A DNA stretch of 43,414 nt, from assembly GCF_015356825.1 (NCBI RefSeq), contig NZ_JAACYW010000072.1, forward strand, positions 1 to 43,414, given 5' to 3'. Made by a program: the position numbers and the translations under genes. The notes under the pieces were generated by a model, which was not told the DNA's origin, searched no databases, and saw only the letters and a list, made by a program, of their open reading frames with translations. The stretch is from Catenulispora rubra (lineage in GTDB: Bacteria > Actinomycetota > Actinomycetes > Streptomycetales > Catenulisporaceae). Shown one piece after another: positions 1 through 7,670 of this stretch (the first letter of the stretch is position 1; every line of letters starts with the position of its first letter).

Positions 1-135
1 ATCCTGGTGATCGTCGCCGCGGTCTGGAACAGCAAGCGCAAGTCGATCGCCGTCTCCGACTCCAACTCCGACTCGCACTCCACCCCGGTCACCGGCACCG
101 GCCCGGCGGGCGGCCCTTGGACCGTCACCTGGTGA
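1..135 (+). CDS. C-terminal end of a membrane protein (partial)
   Basis: Only the last 44 codons are present, entering in frame at base 1 and ending at TGA 133-135. The visible part starts with a hydrophobic run (ILVIVAAVW) followed by a basic turn (NSKRK), which looks like the end of a transmembrane helix with a cytosolic positive flank. A Ser/Asp/Thr/Gly-rich hydrophilic tail of about 28 residues follows. The family cannot be told from so short a piece. The stop codon sits inside a near-perfect palindrome that may act as terminator. Confidence 0.6.
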   Translation: MLVIVAAVWNSKRKSIAVSDSNSDSHSTPVTGTGPAGGPWTVTW

Positions 136-140
136 CGGTC
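120..140 (+). terminator. Palindrome over the stop codon, possible terminator
   Basis: GACCGTCACC and GGTGACGGTC are perfect 10-base inverted arms around a single T. The stop codon TGA (133-135) lies in the right arm. As RNA it would fold with a small loop by opening the innermost pairs. No T-tract follows, which is usual for GC-rich actinomycete terminators. A dyad operator is the alternative reading. Confidence 0.45.
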
Positions 141-441
141 AGGCCGAGATCTCCTCCGGAAGGCTTGCAAGGCACAGGGACCGGAGGACGCACAGTCGGG
201 TCGCTTCGACGGTCATGTCCCTGCCCCTTCCTTTCCGATCTCGGCTTCGGAACCGCTTGATGGGTACATCCTGCCGGGCTCGCAGGGTGCGGACAACCGA
301 TTTAACCGGCGGGTGAAGCGGAGCGAATGAGTTCATTGACGTGCCCCGTCTGCCGCGCGACACTGAGGCCGCGGAATTCATGACTCTGTCATCGCTTCAC
401 GTATGTGAACCACCTCTGCCAGACGGAACGGGAGATCTTCG
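136..441. other. Gene-free leader region before the alginate lyase gene
   Basis: About 300 bases separate the first two genes. A reading frame on the minus strand (139-381) gives a short basic Ser/Arg-rich peptide with no recognisable motif, and I do not call it a gene. The 3' third is less GC-rich than the surroundings and holds two small palindromes close to the next start, so the promoter of the lyase gene is probably here. Confidence 0.4.
380..409 (+). promoter_or_regulatory. Two adjacent palindromes upstream of the lyase gene
   Basis: ATGAC-TCT-GTCAT (380-392) and TTCAC-gtat-GTGAA (396-409) lie back to back, 33 bases before the TTG start of the secreted lyase gene. Their position suits binding sites of a repressor or activator that responds to the sugar substrate. 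No regulator gene is adjacent, so the partner is unknown. Confidence 0.35.
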
Positions 442-1758
442 TTGAAACGCAGCCGCACGACGCCTCGAATACTCGCAGCCCTCGCCCTCGTCACCGGCTT
501 GCTGGCGCCGTCGGCGGCCACAGCCTCCGCACATTCAGGAGAATCCGCGCATCCCGCGCAGCAGAGCTCGCCGGCGCACCGGTTCCAGGTTCCGGCGACC
601 GTCGTCCTGGACGGCTACCGCCTGGCCCTGACCCGCGAGCTCGTGCGCGTCGGCGTGCCGTCGCTGCAAGCTCCGCTGGCTGACCTGCGCAAGCAGGCCG
701 ACGCCGCGCTCACCACTGGGCCCTGGTCCGTCACGGACAAGCCGCAGCTGCCGCCGAGCGGCGACAAGCACGACTACCTGAGTCAGGCCCCTTACTGGTG
801 GCCGACCCAGCCCGCCACCGCCGCCAACCCCTGGGGCTGCCCGTACGTACAGCGCGACGGGGTGCGCAACCCGGCGATCGACGACATCACCGACCACGCC
901 GAGCGCGGCGAGATGTTCAACGCCGTCTACGACCTCACCCTGGCCTGGTACTACACCGGCGACGCGGCGTACGCGCGGCGCGCGGCGCTGGACCTGCGCA
1001 CCTGGTTCGTCGACCCGGCCACGCGCATGAACCCGAGCCTGGACTTCACGCAGTTCATCCCCTGCGCGGTCAGCGGCCGGGGCATCGGCATCATCGACTT
1101 CTCGCAGCAGTTCACCGACCTCCTCGACGCCGTCGCGCTGCTGAACACCGGCGCGCCCGGCTGGTCGGCCGCCGACAACGCCGGCATGACGACCTGGAAC
1201 AAGCAGTTCCTCAACTGGTTGCAGACCAGCAAGAACGCCTCCGACGAGGCCGCCTCGACCAACAACCACGGCTCGTTCTTCGACATGCAGGAGGCCGCGC
1301 TGGCGCTGGCCACCGGGCAGCCGGCGCTGGCCCGCTCGATCGTCGTGACGGCGGAGACCAAGCGGCTGAACGTGCAGCTCGCCGCGAACGGCGGCCTGCC
1401 GCTGGAGCTGGCCCGGACGCGCAGCTACCACTACTCGACGTTCGACCTGGTCGCGCTGACCCGGCTGGCGATGATCGGCCGACACGTGGGCGTCGACCTG
1501 TGGCACTACGCCACCCCGACCGGCGGCACCCTGTTCAAGGCCGTCGACTTCGTCGTCCCGGCCGCCACCGGCCAGGCCGCGTGGACGTACCCGGAGCTCC
1601 AGTTCCAGGCGTTCGCGGCCGACGACGTCGTGCACGCCGCGGCCGACGCCGGGGACCGCACGGCGCGCGCCGCCGTGGCGAAGCTCCCGACGCCGCCCGG
1701 CGGGGACGTCTGGCTGCTGCGACCGGCGCCGGAGCAGTTGGACCCGATCAGCGGCTAG
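442..1758 (+). CDS. Secreted alginate lyase family protein
   Basis: A 438-residue protein that fits the alginate lyase family (PF05426, an alpha/alpha-barrel fold that splits uronate polymers by beta-elimination). Residues 1-30 form a signal peptide: basic MKRSR, hydrophobic core, then an ATASA cleavage region, so the enzyme is exported. Family marks visible are the YWWP stretch near residue 118, NNHGSFFD at 274-281 with candidate catalytic N275/H276, and the RSYHYSTFDL segment with Y329 and Y331. The start is TTG at 442 with GGGAG seven bases upstream. The stop overlaps the 3' end of the convergent hydrolase gene by 11 bases. The real substrate may be another polyuronide. Confidence 0.82.
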   Translation: MKRSRTTPRILAALALVTGLLAPSAATASAHSGESAHPAQQSSPAHRFQVPATVVLDGYRLALTRELVRVGVPSLQAPLADLRKQADAALTTGPWSVTDKPQLPPSGDKHDYLSQAPYWWPTQPATAANPWGCPYVQRDGVRNPAIDDITDHAERGEMFNAVYDLTLAWYYTGDAAYARRAALDLRTWFVDPATRMNPSLDFTQFIPCAVSGRGIGIIDFSQQFTDLLDAVALLNTGAPGWSAADNAGMTTWNKQFLNWLQTSKNASDEAASTNNHGSFFDMQEAALALATGQPALARSIVVTAETKRLNVQLAANGGLPLELARTRSYHYSTFDLVALTRLAMIGRHVGVDLWHYATPTGGTLFKAVDFVVPAATGQAAWTYPELQFQAFAADDVVHAAADAGDRTARAAVAKLPTPPGGDVWLLRPAPEQLDPISG

Positions 1759-2626
1759 TGATCGAAGAATCTGACAGCGCGATCGGCGAGCTGTGCAGGA
1801 AGTCGTTCAGCGCGACAAGCAGAGCCTCGGGGCGATCCAGCGGAATGATGTGTCCGCACTCTGCGATGTCGTGCCGGGTGACGTCGTCCGCGATCTGCCG
1901 CAGCTGCTGGTAGAGCGTCGGCCCGACCGGCTGCGCACCGACCGCCAGCACCGGCACGGTCAGCCGGTGCCCGGCGGTCGCGGCAGCGATCTGACGCCCC
2001 GTCTCGGGCATCGCGCGGTAGTGCTCGAAGGCGCAGCGCAGGGACTCGGTACCGGTGTACGCGGCGACGAAAGCGTCGCGTACACCGGCGGAGATGCCGC
2101 GTCCCTGCGTTCCGGTCGCCAGGAACCAGTCCACGTATTCGGCCTCGTGTCCGGCCAGGACCGTCTCGGCCAAGCCCGGCACGGCATGGAAGCCGAACCA
2201 CCACGGCGCACCGGCAGCCAGGAAGTCTTCAGCACCAGGCAGACGACCGAGTATCGCCTCCATAAGCACCAGCTGACGCACCACATCCGGCCGGCGCATG
2301 GCGAGCAGGAACGCCGGGGCGGCGCCGGCATCGATACCGACGACCGCAGCGGAGTCCACGTCCAGAGCGGCGAGCAGTCGTTCGGCGTCGGCAGCGAGGC
2401 TTTCGCCGTCGTAGCCCCCGGCGGCACGTGAGCTGTCCCCGAGCCCGCGCAGATCCGGGGCGATGACCCGGAACCGCTCGGAGAGCGGACCGATGACGGC
2501 GCTCCAGAGCCGCCAGGTGTGCGGGAACCCGTGCAGCAACAGCAGCGCCGGGCCGCTGCCGACGACGGCGACGTTCACCTCGATCCCGTTGGCGGGCACG
2601 CGGAGCAGTTCGACCGGCGTTGACAC
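1748..2626 (-). CDS. Alpha/beta hydrolase, epoxide hydrolase/dehalogenase-like
   Basis: A cytosolic enzyme of 292 residues. It has the oxyanion-side motif HGFPHTW, the APDLRGLGDS strand-turn, and a nucleophile elbow GIDAG whose nucleophile is Asp rather than Ser, as in epoxide hydrolases and haloalkane dehalogenases. The catalytic His is in CGHIIPLDRP near the C-terminus. I place the start at GTG 2626 because GGGAGG precedes it by a few bases on the minus strand; the frame stays open to 2698 but would overlap the divergent regulator's control region. It is divergent from an HxlR-type gene with a palindrome between them, so that regulator probably controls it. Confidence 0.82.
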   Translation of the reverse strand: MSTPVELLRVPANGIEVNVAVVGSGPALLLLHGFPHTWRLWSAVIGPLSERFRVIAPDLRGLGDSSRAAGGYDGESLAADAERLLAALDVDSAAVVGIDAGAAPAFLLAMRRPDVVRQLVLMEAILGRLPGAEDFLAAGAPWWFGFHAVPGLAETVLAGHEAEYVDWFLATGTQGRGISAGVRDAFVAAYTGTESLRCAFEHYRAMPETGRQIAAATAGHRLTVPVLAVGAQPVGPTLYQQLRQIADDVTRHDIAECGHIIPLDRPEALLVALNDFLHSSPIALSDSSITSR

Positions 2627-2647
2627 GGGTCCTCCCAGATGAAAAGC

Positions 2648-2672
2648 GGTTACCATTGGATATCTCGTAACC
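2648..2672. promoter_or_regulatory. Inverted repeat, likely HxlR operator
   Basis: GGTTAC and GTAACC are perfect inverted arms separated by 13 bases (centre-to-centre 19), a spacing suited to a winged-helix dimer. The site lies in the 57-bp gap between the hydrolase and the HxlR-type gene and ends two bases before the regulator's ribosome binding site. Autoregulation plus control of the divergent hydrolase is the simplest reading. Confidence 0.6.
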
Positions 2673-2683
2673 GTAGGAGAGCG

Positions 2684-3133
2684 ATGGAGCGGCGCCAAGA
2701 CGGCACTTCTCCATCAGGTGGTGAGGTGGAAGTGACCGCCCTGGCCGACGGCGCACGCGGCGACCTGTTCGATCCGGCGTGCCCGACCCGCGAACTGCTC
2801 GACCGGCTCGGCACGAAGTGGACGTCGATGGCGGTGAAGGTGCTCGCCGAGGCCGCACCGCAGGAGGTCCGCTTCGCCGAGCTGCGGCGCCGGATGCCCG
2901 GCGTCTCCCAGAAGATGCTCTCGACCACGTTGCAGGGCCTGGTCAAGGACGGTCTCGCACTGCGCCGCGTCGAGCCGACCGTCCCGCCGCGCGTGCACTA
3001 CAGCCTGACGCCGCTCGGCCTGTCGCTGGAGGAGCCGCTAGCCGCACTTCGAGCGTGGGCCGAGGAGCATATGGCGGAAATCGATCGTGCCAACGAGCGT
3101 GCGGCGACCGAACGAGGGATGGCTGAGCTGTAG
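2684..3133 (+). CDS. HxlR-family winged-helix regulator
   Basis: A protein of 149 residues. The segment FDPACPTRELLDRLGTKWT carries the conserved N-terminal Cys of many HxlR/HypR members, which can sense thiol-reactive compounds. The winged helix follows (FAELRRRMPGVSQKMLSTTLQGL, then the wing VEPTVPPRVHYSLTPLG), and the helix ending in a long LRAWAEEHM dimerisation segment. ATG 2684 is chosen because AGGAGA lies three bases upstream; the frame is open further upstream but that would run through the palindrome. It is divergent from the alpha/beta hydrolase, which is its probable target. Confidence 0.85.
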   Translation: MERRQDGTSPSGGEVEVTALADGARGDLFDPACPTRELLDRLGTKWTSMAVKVLAEAAPQEVRFAELRRRMPGVSQKMLSTTLQGLVKDGLALRRVEPTVPPRVHYSLTPLGLSLEEPLAALRAWAEEHMAEIDRANERAATERGMAEL

Positions 3134-3153
3134 CGGGCTCCGGTCGGCGGCAA

Positions 3154-3159
3154 TAGCCT
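3154..3159 (+). promoter_or_regulatory. -10 box TAGCCT for a leaderless transcript
   Basis: TAGCCT fits the TANNNT pattern and ends six bases before the GTG at 3166. No Shine-Dalgarno sequence is present before that GTG. The arrangement fits transcription starting at or next to the start codon. Confidence 0.4.
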
Positions 3160-3165
3160 GAGCGT

Positions 3166-4227
3166 GTGGAGTCCCCAGCGGTCCCGGTACCGCAACCGCA
3201 ACCGGGGGCCACGGCCTCGGCCGGCGTCAGCGATGCCAGCGATCGCAGCGGCGGCACCGACAGCAGTGCAGTCAGCGAGGCCGGCAGCGTCATCAGCACC
3301 CGGGAGCTGACCAAGGTCTACCGCGGCACGGATTTCGCCGCCGTCGACAAGCTGGACCTGGACGTGCGGCCCGGCGAGATCTTCGGCCTGCTCGGCCCGA
3401 ACGGCGCGGGCAAGACGACCACCGTCGGCATGCTCACCACGCGGGTGGTGCCCACCGCCGGGCAGGCGTTCGTCGGCGAGGTGGACGTGGTGGCGCGGCC
3501 GGCCCTGGCCAAGCAGCTGATCGGCGTCGTCTCGCAGCAGAACACGCTGGACCGGCAGCTGACCGTCTGGGAGAACCTGTACGTCCACGGCCTGCTGTTC
3601 GGCATCCCCCGGCCCGAGTCGCGCCGCACCGCCGACCGGCTGCTGGAGCAGTTCCAGCTGGCCAAGTGGGCCAAGGCCTCGGTCTTCGCGCTGTCCGGCG
3701 GCATGGCGCAGCGCCTCATGGTCGCCCGCGCCATCTTCCACCGGCCCGCTGTGCTGTTCCTGGACGAGCCGACCGCCGGGCTGGACCCGCAGAGCCGGCT
3801 CGCGCTGTGGGACATCCTCGGCGAGCTCAACGCCGACGGCCAGACCATCCTGCTGACCACGCACTACATGGAGGAGGCCGACCGGCTGTGCGGCCGGGTG
3901 GCGATCATGGACCACGGCCGCATCCTGGCCCTGGACACCCCCGCGCGGCTCAAGCACGGCGTCGATGCGGACACCGTGGTCTCGATCAAGGCGCGCGGCG
4001 ACCTCGACGCCCTCGGGGCCGCGCTGCGCGAGTCCGTCTCCGGCATCACCCGGCTGCGGGCCTCCGGCGACAGCCTCGAACTGCACCTGCGCGGCGCCGA
4101 CGGCTCGCTGGCGCGGATCATCGGCGCCGCGGAGAGCGCCGGCTATGTCGTGGCCGACCTGTCGGTGGCCGCGCCGAGCCTGGAGGACGTGTTCATCGGC
4201 CTGACCGGTAAGGAGCTGAGGGACTGA
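3166..4227 (+). CDS. DrrA-type drug ABC transporter ATPase
   Basis: An ATP-binding subunit of 353 residues, of the daunorubicin-resistance (DrrA) family. It energises export through the permease encoded next. After a Ser/Ala/Gly-rich N-terminal extension of about 44 residues come Walker A GPNGAGKTT (77-85), the Q-loop segment VVSQQNTLD, the variant signature LSGGMAQR, Walker B VLFLDEPTAGLD and the switch LTTHYMEEAD. The C-terminal 80 residues are the DrrA-specific accessory domain. The start is GTG 3166 without a Shine-Dalgarno sequence but just after a TAGCCT box. The N-terminal extension is unusual and could mean translation really begins further in, although no better start is visible. Confidence 0.9.
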   Translation: MESPAVPVPQPQPGATASAGVSDASDRSGGTDSSAVSEAGSVISTRELTKVYRGTDFAAVDKLDLDVRPGEIFGLLGPNGAGKTTTVGMLTTRVVPTAGQAFVGEVDVVARPALAKQLIGVVSQQNTLDRQLTVWENLYVHGLLFGIPRPESRRTADRLLEQFQLAKWAKASVFALSGGMAQRLMVARAIFHRPAVLFLDEPTAGLDPQSRLALWDILGELNADGQTILLTTHYMEEADRLCGRVAIMDHGRILALDTPARLKHGVDADTVVSIKARGDLDALGAALRESVSGITRLRASGDSLELHLRGADGSLARIIGAAESAGYVVADLSVAAPSLEDVFIGLTGKELRD

Positions 4228-4310
4228 TGACGGCTCAGGAGCTGATGACCGTTCAGAGACTGATGGCCGCTCAGAGGCCGATGACCGTTCAGGGGCTGAG
4301 GCACCGATGA
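4224..4310 (+). repeat. 18-bp tandem repeat encoding a 27-codon mini-ORF
   Basis: Four imperfect copies of an 18-bp unit (4224-4241, 4242-4259, 4260-4277, 4278-4295) and a partial fifth fill the gap between the ATPase and permease genes. Each unit holds an ATG with the core GATGACCGTTCAG or near to it. The ATG at 4227 overlaps the ATPase stop (TGATGA) and opens a 27-codon frame that reads the repeat as (L/P)M(T/A)(A/V)Q(E/R/G) and ends at TGA 4308-4310, overlapping the permease ATG at 4307. The block could carry ribosomes from one gene to the next. Whether the peptide itself matters is unknown. Confidence 0.75.
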
Positions 4311-5194
4311 CCGCGCGAACCGAGGCTGTGCGCGGCACCGGACAGCAGATCCGCTCCCGCCCGGCGCGCTCGGCCGCCGCCGCGTCCCGCACCGCGCTGG
4401 GCGCGCTGATCCTGCGCGACCTGATGGTGCTGAAGAAGCACTTCGGCGAGTTCGTGGCGCGCACGCTGGTCCAGCCGTTCCTGCTGGTCTTCGTGTTCTT
4501 GTACGTGTTCCCCACGATCGGCCAGGGCATCGGCGGCGGAGGCGGCGCGCGCAGCGAGTCGGCGTTCGCCACGGTGCTGGTGCCGGGGGTGGTCGGGATC
4601 GCGATCATGTTCCAGGGCATCCAGGCGGTGGCGCTCCAGCTGGCCTCGGAGTTCGGCTACACGCGCGAGATCGAGGACCGGGTGCAGGCGCCGTGCCCGA
4701 TCTGGCTGGTGGCGATGGCGAAGGTCTTCTCCGGCGCGGTCCAGGGCATGATCTCGGCGCTGCTGGTGTTCCCGATCGCGGCGGTGGTGCACGCCAAGGG
4801 TGTGCACGCCGACCTGTCGTACCACTGGTGGATCCTGCTGACGCTGATCCCGCTCGCGTGCGTGGCGATGACGTCGCTGGGGCTGCTGCTGGGCACGACG
4901 TTCGAGGCACGCAACATCGGCCTGATGTTCGGCTTCGTGGTGCTGCCCCTCACGTTCCTCGGCGGGACGTACTACGAGTGGACGCGGCTGGCGCCGGTGA
5001 AGGTCGGCGGGTTCCCCTGGCTGCAGACGCTGGTGCTCGTCAATCCCCTGATCTACATCAACGAGGGGATGCGCGCGGCGCTGACCGACGCGCCGCACAT
5101 GCACCTCTATATCGTGTATCCGGTGCTGATCGGGTTCCTGGCGTTGTTCTTGGGCTTGGGGCTGCGCAACTTCGGGCGGCGCGTCCTCTCCTAG
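4307..5194 (+). CDS. DrrB-type ABC-2 transporter permease
   Basis: A membrane subunit of 295 residues, ABC-2 type, partner of the DrrA-like ATPase. After a polar N-terminus the hydrophobic segments are FLLVFVFLYVFPTIGQGI, the GVVGIAIMFQGIQAVAL helix, MISALLVFPIAAVV, ILLTLIPLACVAMTSLGLLLG, IGLMFGFVVLPLTFLGGTYY and the final VYPVLIGFLALFLGLGL, six in all as in DrrB. The ABC-2 signature region around EDRVQAPCPIWLVAMAKV is present. It starts at ATG 4307, which overlaps the stop of the repeat-encoded mini-ORF. The pair probably exports a hydrophobic drug or metabolite; the substrate cannot be told. Confidence 0.9.
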   Translation: MTARTEAVRGTGQQIRSRPARSAAAASRTALGALILRDLMVLKKHFGEFVARTLVQPFLLVFVFLYVFPTIGQGIGGGGGARSESAFATVLVPGVVGIAIMFQGIQAVALQLASEFGYTREIEDRVQAPCPIWLVAMAKVFSGAVQGMISALLVFPIAAVVHAKGVHADLSYHWWILLTLIPLACVAMTSLGLLLGTTFEARNIGLMFGFVVLPLTFLGGTYYEWTRLAPVKVGGFPWLQTLVLVNPLIYINEGMRAALTDAPHMHLYIVYPVLIGFLALFLGLGLRNFGRRVLS

Positions 5195-5217
5195 GCGGCG
5201 GCTGGAGCAACCCCGCA

Positions 5218-7473
5218 TCAGCCCCACTCGGCCAACAGCGCATCGGCCTCCGCGACCTCCTCGGCGGCGTCGACCTCGGCGAACCGTTCGCGCGCCGACC
5301 GGAGCAGCGTCGCAGCTTCCTTACGTCGGTCGGTGCGGTCCAGCAGGAGGGCGAAGCCGCGCTCGACCTTCGCCTGCTGGTATGGGGTCCCGGCCGCTTC
5401 GGCCCGGGTCAGGGCCAGGCGGTAGGCGTCCTCGGCGGCGGTGTGTGTGCCAGTCTGTTCGTAGGCGCGCGCCAGGTACCAGGCGGTGAGGAGCAGTGCG
5501 ACGTCGGCGATGAGCTGGAGGCCGGGGCCGTCCTGCGGGACGCGCGCCAGCTCCACGCCTTCGCGAAGCTTCTCAATGCCCTCATCGGCTTGGCCCAGCA
5601 TGAGCGAGATCATGCCGACCGTTTGCAGAGCATTGAGTCGGCCCTCGTAGTCTTCGCTCTGGGCGAACAACCGGTCCGCATCCTGCGCGTGCCGCAGCGC
5701 TTTGGACAGATCCAGCTGCGCTTCGGCGTTGGCCGCGAACAGGAATGCCCAGGCTTGCGGGCTCACTGCTCCGGCCGTTTCCGCGATGGCCGCCGCGCGC
5801 AGGGCGGTCTGCGCGGCCGTCGCGTGTTCGTGGCGCTGCGCCTGTGCCCAGGACAGGTAGTTCAGTTGCTTGGCCTGGGCCACGGTGTCGCCGAGCCGGT
5901 CGGCGGCCTCGACGCCGAGCACGAAGAGCTCGTGCCAGTGCGTCCACAGGAACCAGCGGTCGGAGTACCAGCGCACTGCTTCAGCTGTATCAATGACCTG
6001 ACGATGTTTGCCCTCCGACGCGGCGATTCGGACGGCGCCGAACCAGTTGTCCGCCTCGTCCTGCAGCCACGCCGAGGCGGCCTCGGCGCTCGACAGGTCC
6101 ACCGGGAGGTCCCAGTCGGCCGGGGCGGCGCCGTATGAGGGCTCGAACCATCGGCCGGCGGCGACGGCCACGGTCAGCAGCCAGTCGGTCATCGCGGCGG
6201 CCAGGGGTTCGCGTTGCCCGGGCTCCTCGGCGTCGAGGCGGTCGCCGGCGAACAGGCGGATCAGGTCGTGGAAGCCGTAGCGGCCGGTGTCGGTCTGGGA
6301 CAGCAGACCGAGTTCATGGAGCTCGTCCAGCAGCTCCTCGGTGTCGAGGACCGAGGCGCCGATCAGCGTCGAGGCCAGCGGCGCGGCGAAGTCGGGGCCG
6401 GGCACGAGCGCCGCCCGACGGCACAGGCGCTGGGCGGCCGGGGTCAGGTGGTCGTAGGACATGGCGAAGGCCGCGGTGATCTGCAGGTCGCCGGCGTGGA
6501 TCTGCTCCAGGCGGCGCTCGGAGTCACCGAGCCGGTCGGCGAGCTGGCGGGCGGTCCAGCGAGGGCGGGTGGCCAGGCGGTTGCCGATGATGCGCAGCGC
6601 GAGCGGCAGGCCGCCGCACAGCGCCGCCAGGTCCTCCAGGCCGTCGCCTCGGGGGCCCTCGGTGTCGCCGATGATCGAGGTCAGCAAGTGCTGGGCCGCG
6701 GCGTCGTCGAGGATCGGGACCGCCAGGCGCTCGACGCCTTCCAGGCCTGTCAGGAGTCTGCGACTCGCGACGAACACCGATCCGACGCCTCCGCCGGGTA
6801 ACAGGGGACGAACTTGCTCCTCGTCGCGGACATTGTCCAGGACGACGATCGCCGGCCGCTGCTCCAGCAGCGTGCGGAACTGGCCGGACCGGCTGTCGAG
6901 GTCGTCGGGCATGTCGCGGTTGCCGACGCCGAGCGCTTTCAGGAGGCGGAACAGGGCCACGGCCGGTTCCAGGGGCTCCGGGTCCATACCGCGCAGGTCC
7001 ACGTAGAGCAGGGGAAGGCCCGCCGCCGCGGCCGCGCGGCGACCGGCTTCGACCGCGAGCGTGGTCTTGCCGACGCCGCCCGGACCGGAGAGCACGGCGA
7101 CGGCAGCGGCTGCGCTTTCATCGGAGCCGGACTCTGCGGCTAGCGCCACGAGCCGGTCGACTTCCGCATCACGTCCGGTGAAGTCGGCAACCGGCCGCGG
7201 CGGAACGCACCAGCCGCCGGGCGCGGTGACCGGACGGGGACGGCCCACGTCGGCCAGCTGCTCCAACGCCTGCCGCTCGGCGTCGTCGAGAGCAAGGCCG
7301 TCGGCCAGCGCCAGAACCGTCCGGCGTTGCGGGCCAAGGCTTTGGCCACGCTCCAGGGCACCGACCGTCCGGACGCTGACGCCGGAGGCCTCAGCCAGCG
7401 CCTCCAAGGTCAGCTGGGCTCGCAACCGCAGGCGGCGCAGCTCCGTCGCGAAGGTCGTCTCCAGCTGCGGCAT
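5218..7473 (-). CDS. HTH / NB-ARC / TPR transcriptional regulator
   Basis: A STAND-type regulator of 751 residues. Residues 10-60 form a Cro/C1 helix-turn-helix (LTLEALAEASGVSVRTVGALERG). The NB-ARC ATPase follows with Walker A GPGGVGKTT (130-138), Walker B PAIVVLDNV and the GGLPLALRIIG motif. The C-terminal part is TPR-like helices (TALRAAAIAETAG, AYRLALTRAEAAG). It resembles AfsR-type proteins but has a Cro-type domain instead of the OmpR/BTAD module. ATG 7473 is preferred over the upstream in-frame start because GGGAGGG lies just before it. Such proteins switch on an ATP-driven oligomer when the TPR part senses a ligand; targets are unknown. It converges on the DrrB gene with a 23-bp gap. 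Confidence 0.85.
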   Translation of the reverse strand: MPQLETTFATELRRLRLRAQLTLEALAEASGVSVRTVGALERGQSLGPQRRTVLALADGLALDDAERQALEQLADVGRPRPVTAPGGWCVPPRPVADFTGRDAEVDRLVALAAESGSDESAAAAVAVLSGPGGVGKTTLAVEAGRRAAAAAGLPLLYVDLRGMDPEPLEPAVALFRLLKALGVGNRDMPDDLDSRSGQFRTLLEQRPAIVVLDNVRDEEQVRPLLPGGGVGSVFVASRRLLTGLEGVERLAVPILDDAAAQHLLTSIIGDTEGPRGDGLEDLAALCGGLPLALRIIGNRLATRPRWTARQLADRLGDSERRLEQIHAGDLQITAAFAMSYDHLTPAAQRLCRRAALVPGPDFAAPLASTLIGASVLDTEELLDELHELGLLSQTDTGRYGFHDLIRLFAGDRLDAEEPGQREPLAAAMTDWLLTVAVAAGRWFEPSYGAAPADWDLPVDLSSAEAASAWLQDEADNWFGAVRIAASEGKHRQVIDTAEAVRWYSDRWFLWTHWHELFVLGVEAADRLGDTVAQAKQLNYLSWAQAQRHEHATAAQTALRAAAIAETAGAVSPQAWAFLFAANAEAQLDLSKALRHAQDADRLFAQSEDYEGRLNALQTVGMISLMLGQADEGIEKLREGVELARVPQDGPGLQLIADVALLLTAWYLARAYEQTGTHTAAEDAYRLALTRAEAAGTPYQQAKVERGFALLLDRTDRRKEAATLLRSARERFAEVDAAEEVAEADALLAEWG

Positions 7474-7618
7474 GGCGGCCCTCCCGGTCGGTGGTGTGAC
7501 CGTTGATCTTAGTGGGCCGAACGGGTGTGCACAGCTCAGGAGCTTCGGAGCCGGCGTCGTGGCGGGCTTCCCCACCACGGCGCCCGGCCTATCTCAGCTC
7601 CCGTATACCTCGGCCGCC

Positions 7619-7644
7619 CGGTCCTGACCCCCGAATCAGGACCG
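7619..7644 (-). terminator. Terminator hairpin after the threonine aldolase gene
   Basis: CGGTCCTGA and TCAGGACCG are perfect 9-base arms with an 8-base loop, 27 bases after the stop of the aldolase gene on the minus strand. It separates that operon from the NB-ARC regulator gene. Confidence 0.65.
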
Positions 7645-7670
7645 AGCAGACCGGCGCCGCACCGGGCCCG

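Noticed and set aside
139..381. Minus-strand frame of 80 codons in the first intergenic region
   Set aside because: Basic Ser/Arg-rich peptide without motif or ribosome binding site; open frames are frequent at this GC content.
2998..4620. Long minus-strand frame opposite the DrrA-type ATPase
   Set aside because: Antisense to a gene with every ABC motif in order; its product is low-complexity Arg/Gln/His-rich, typical of GC-driven shadow frames.
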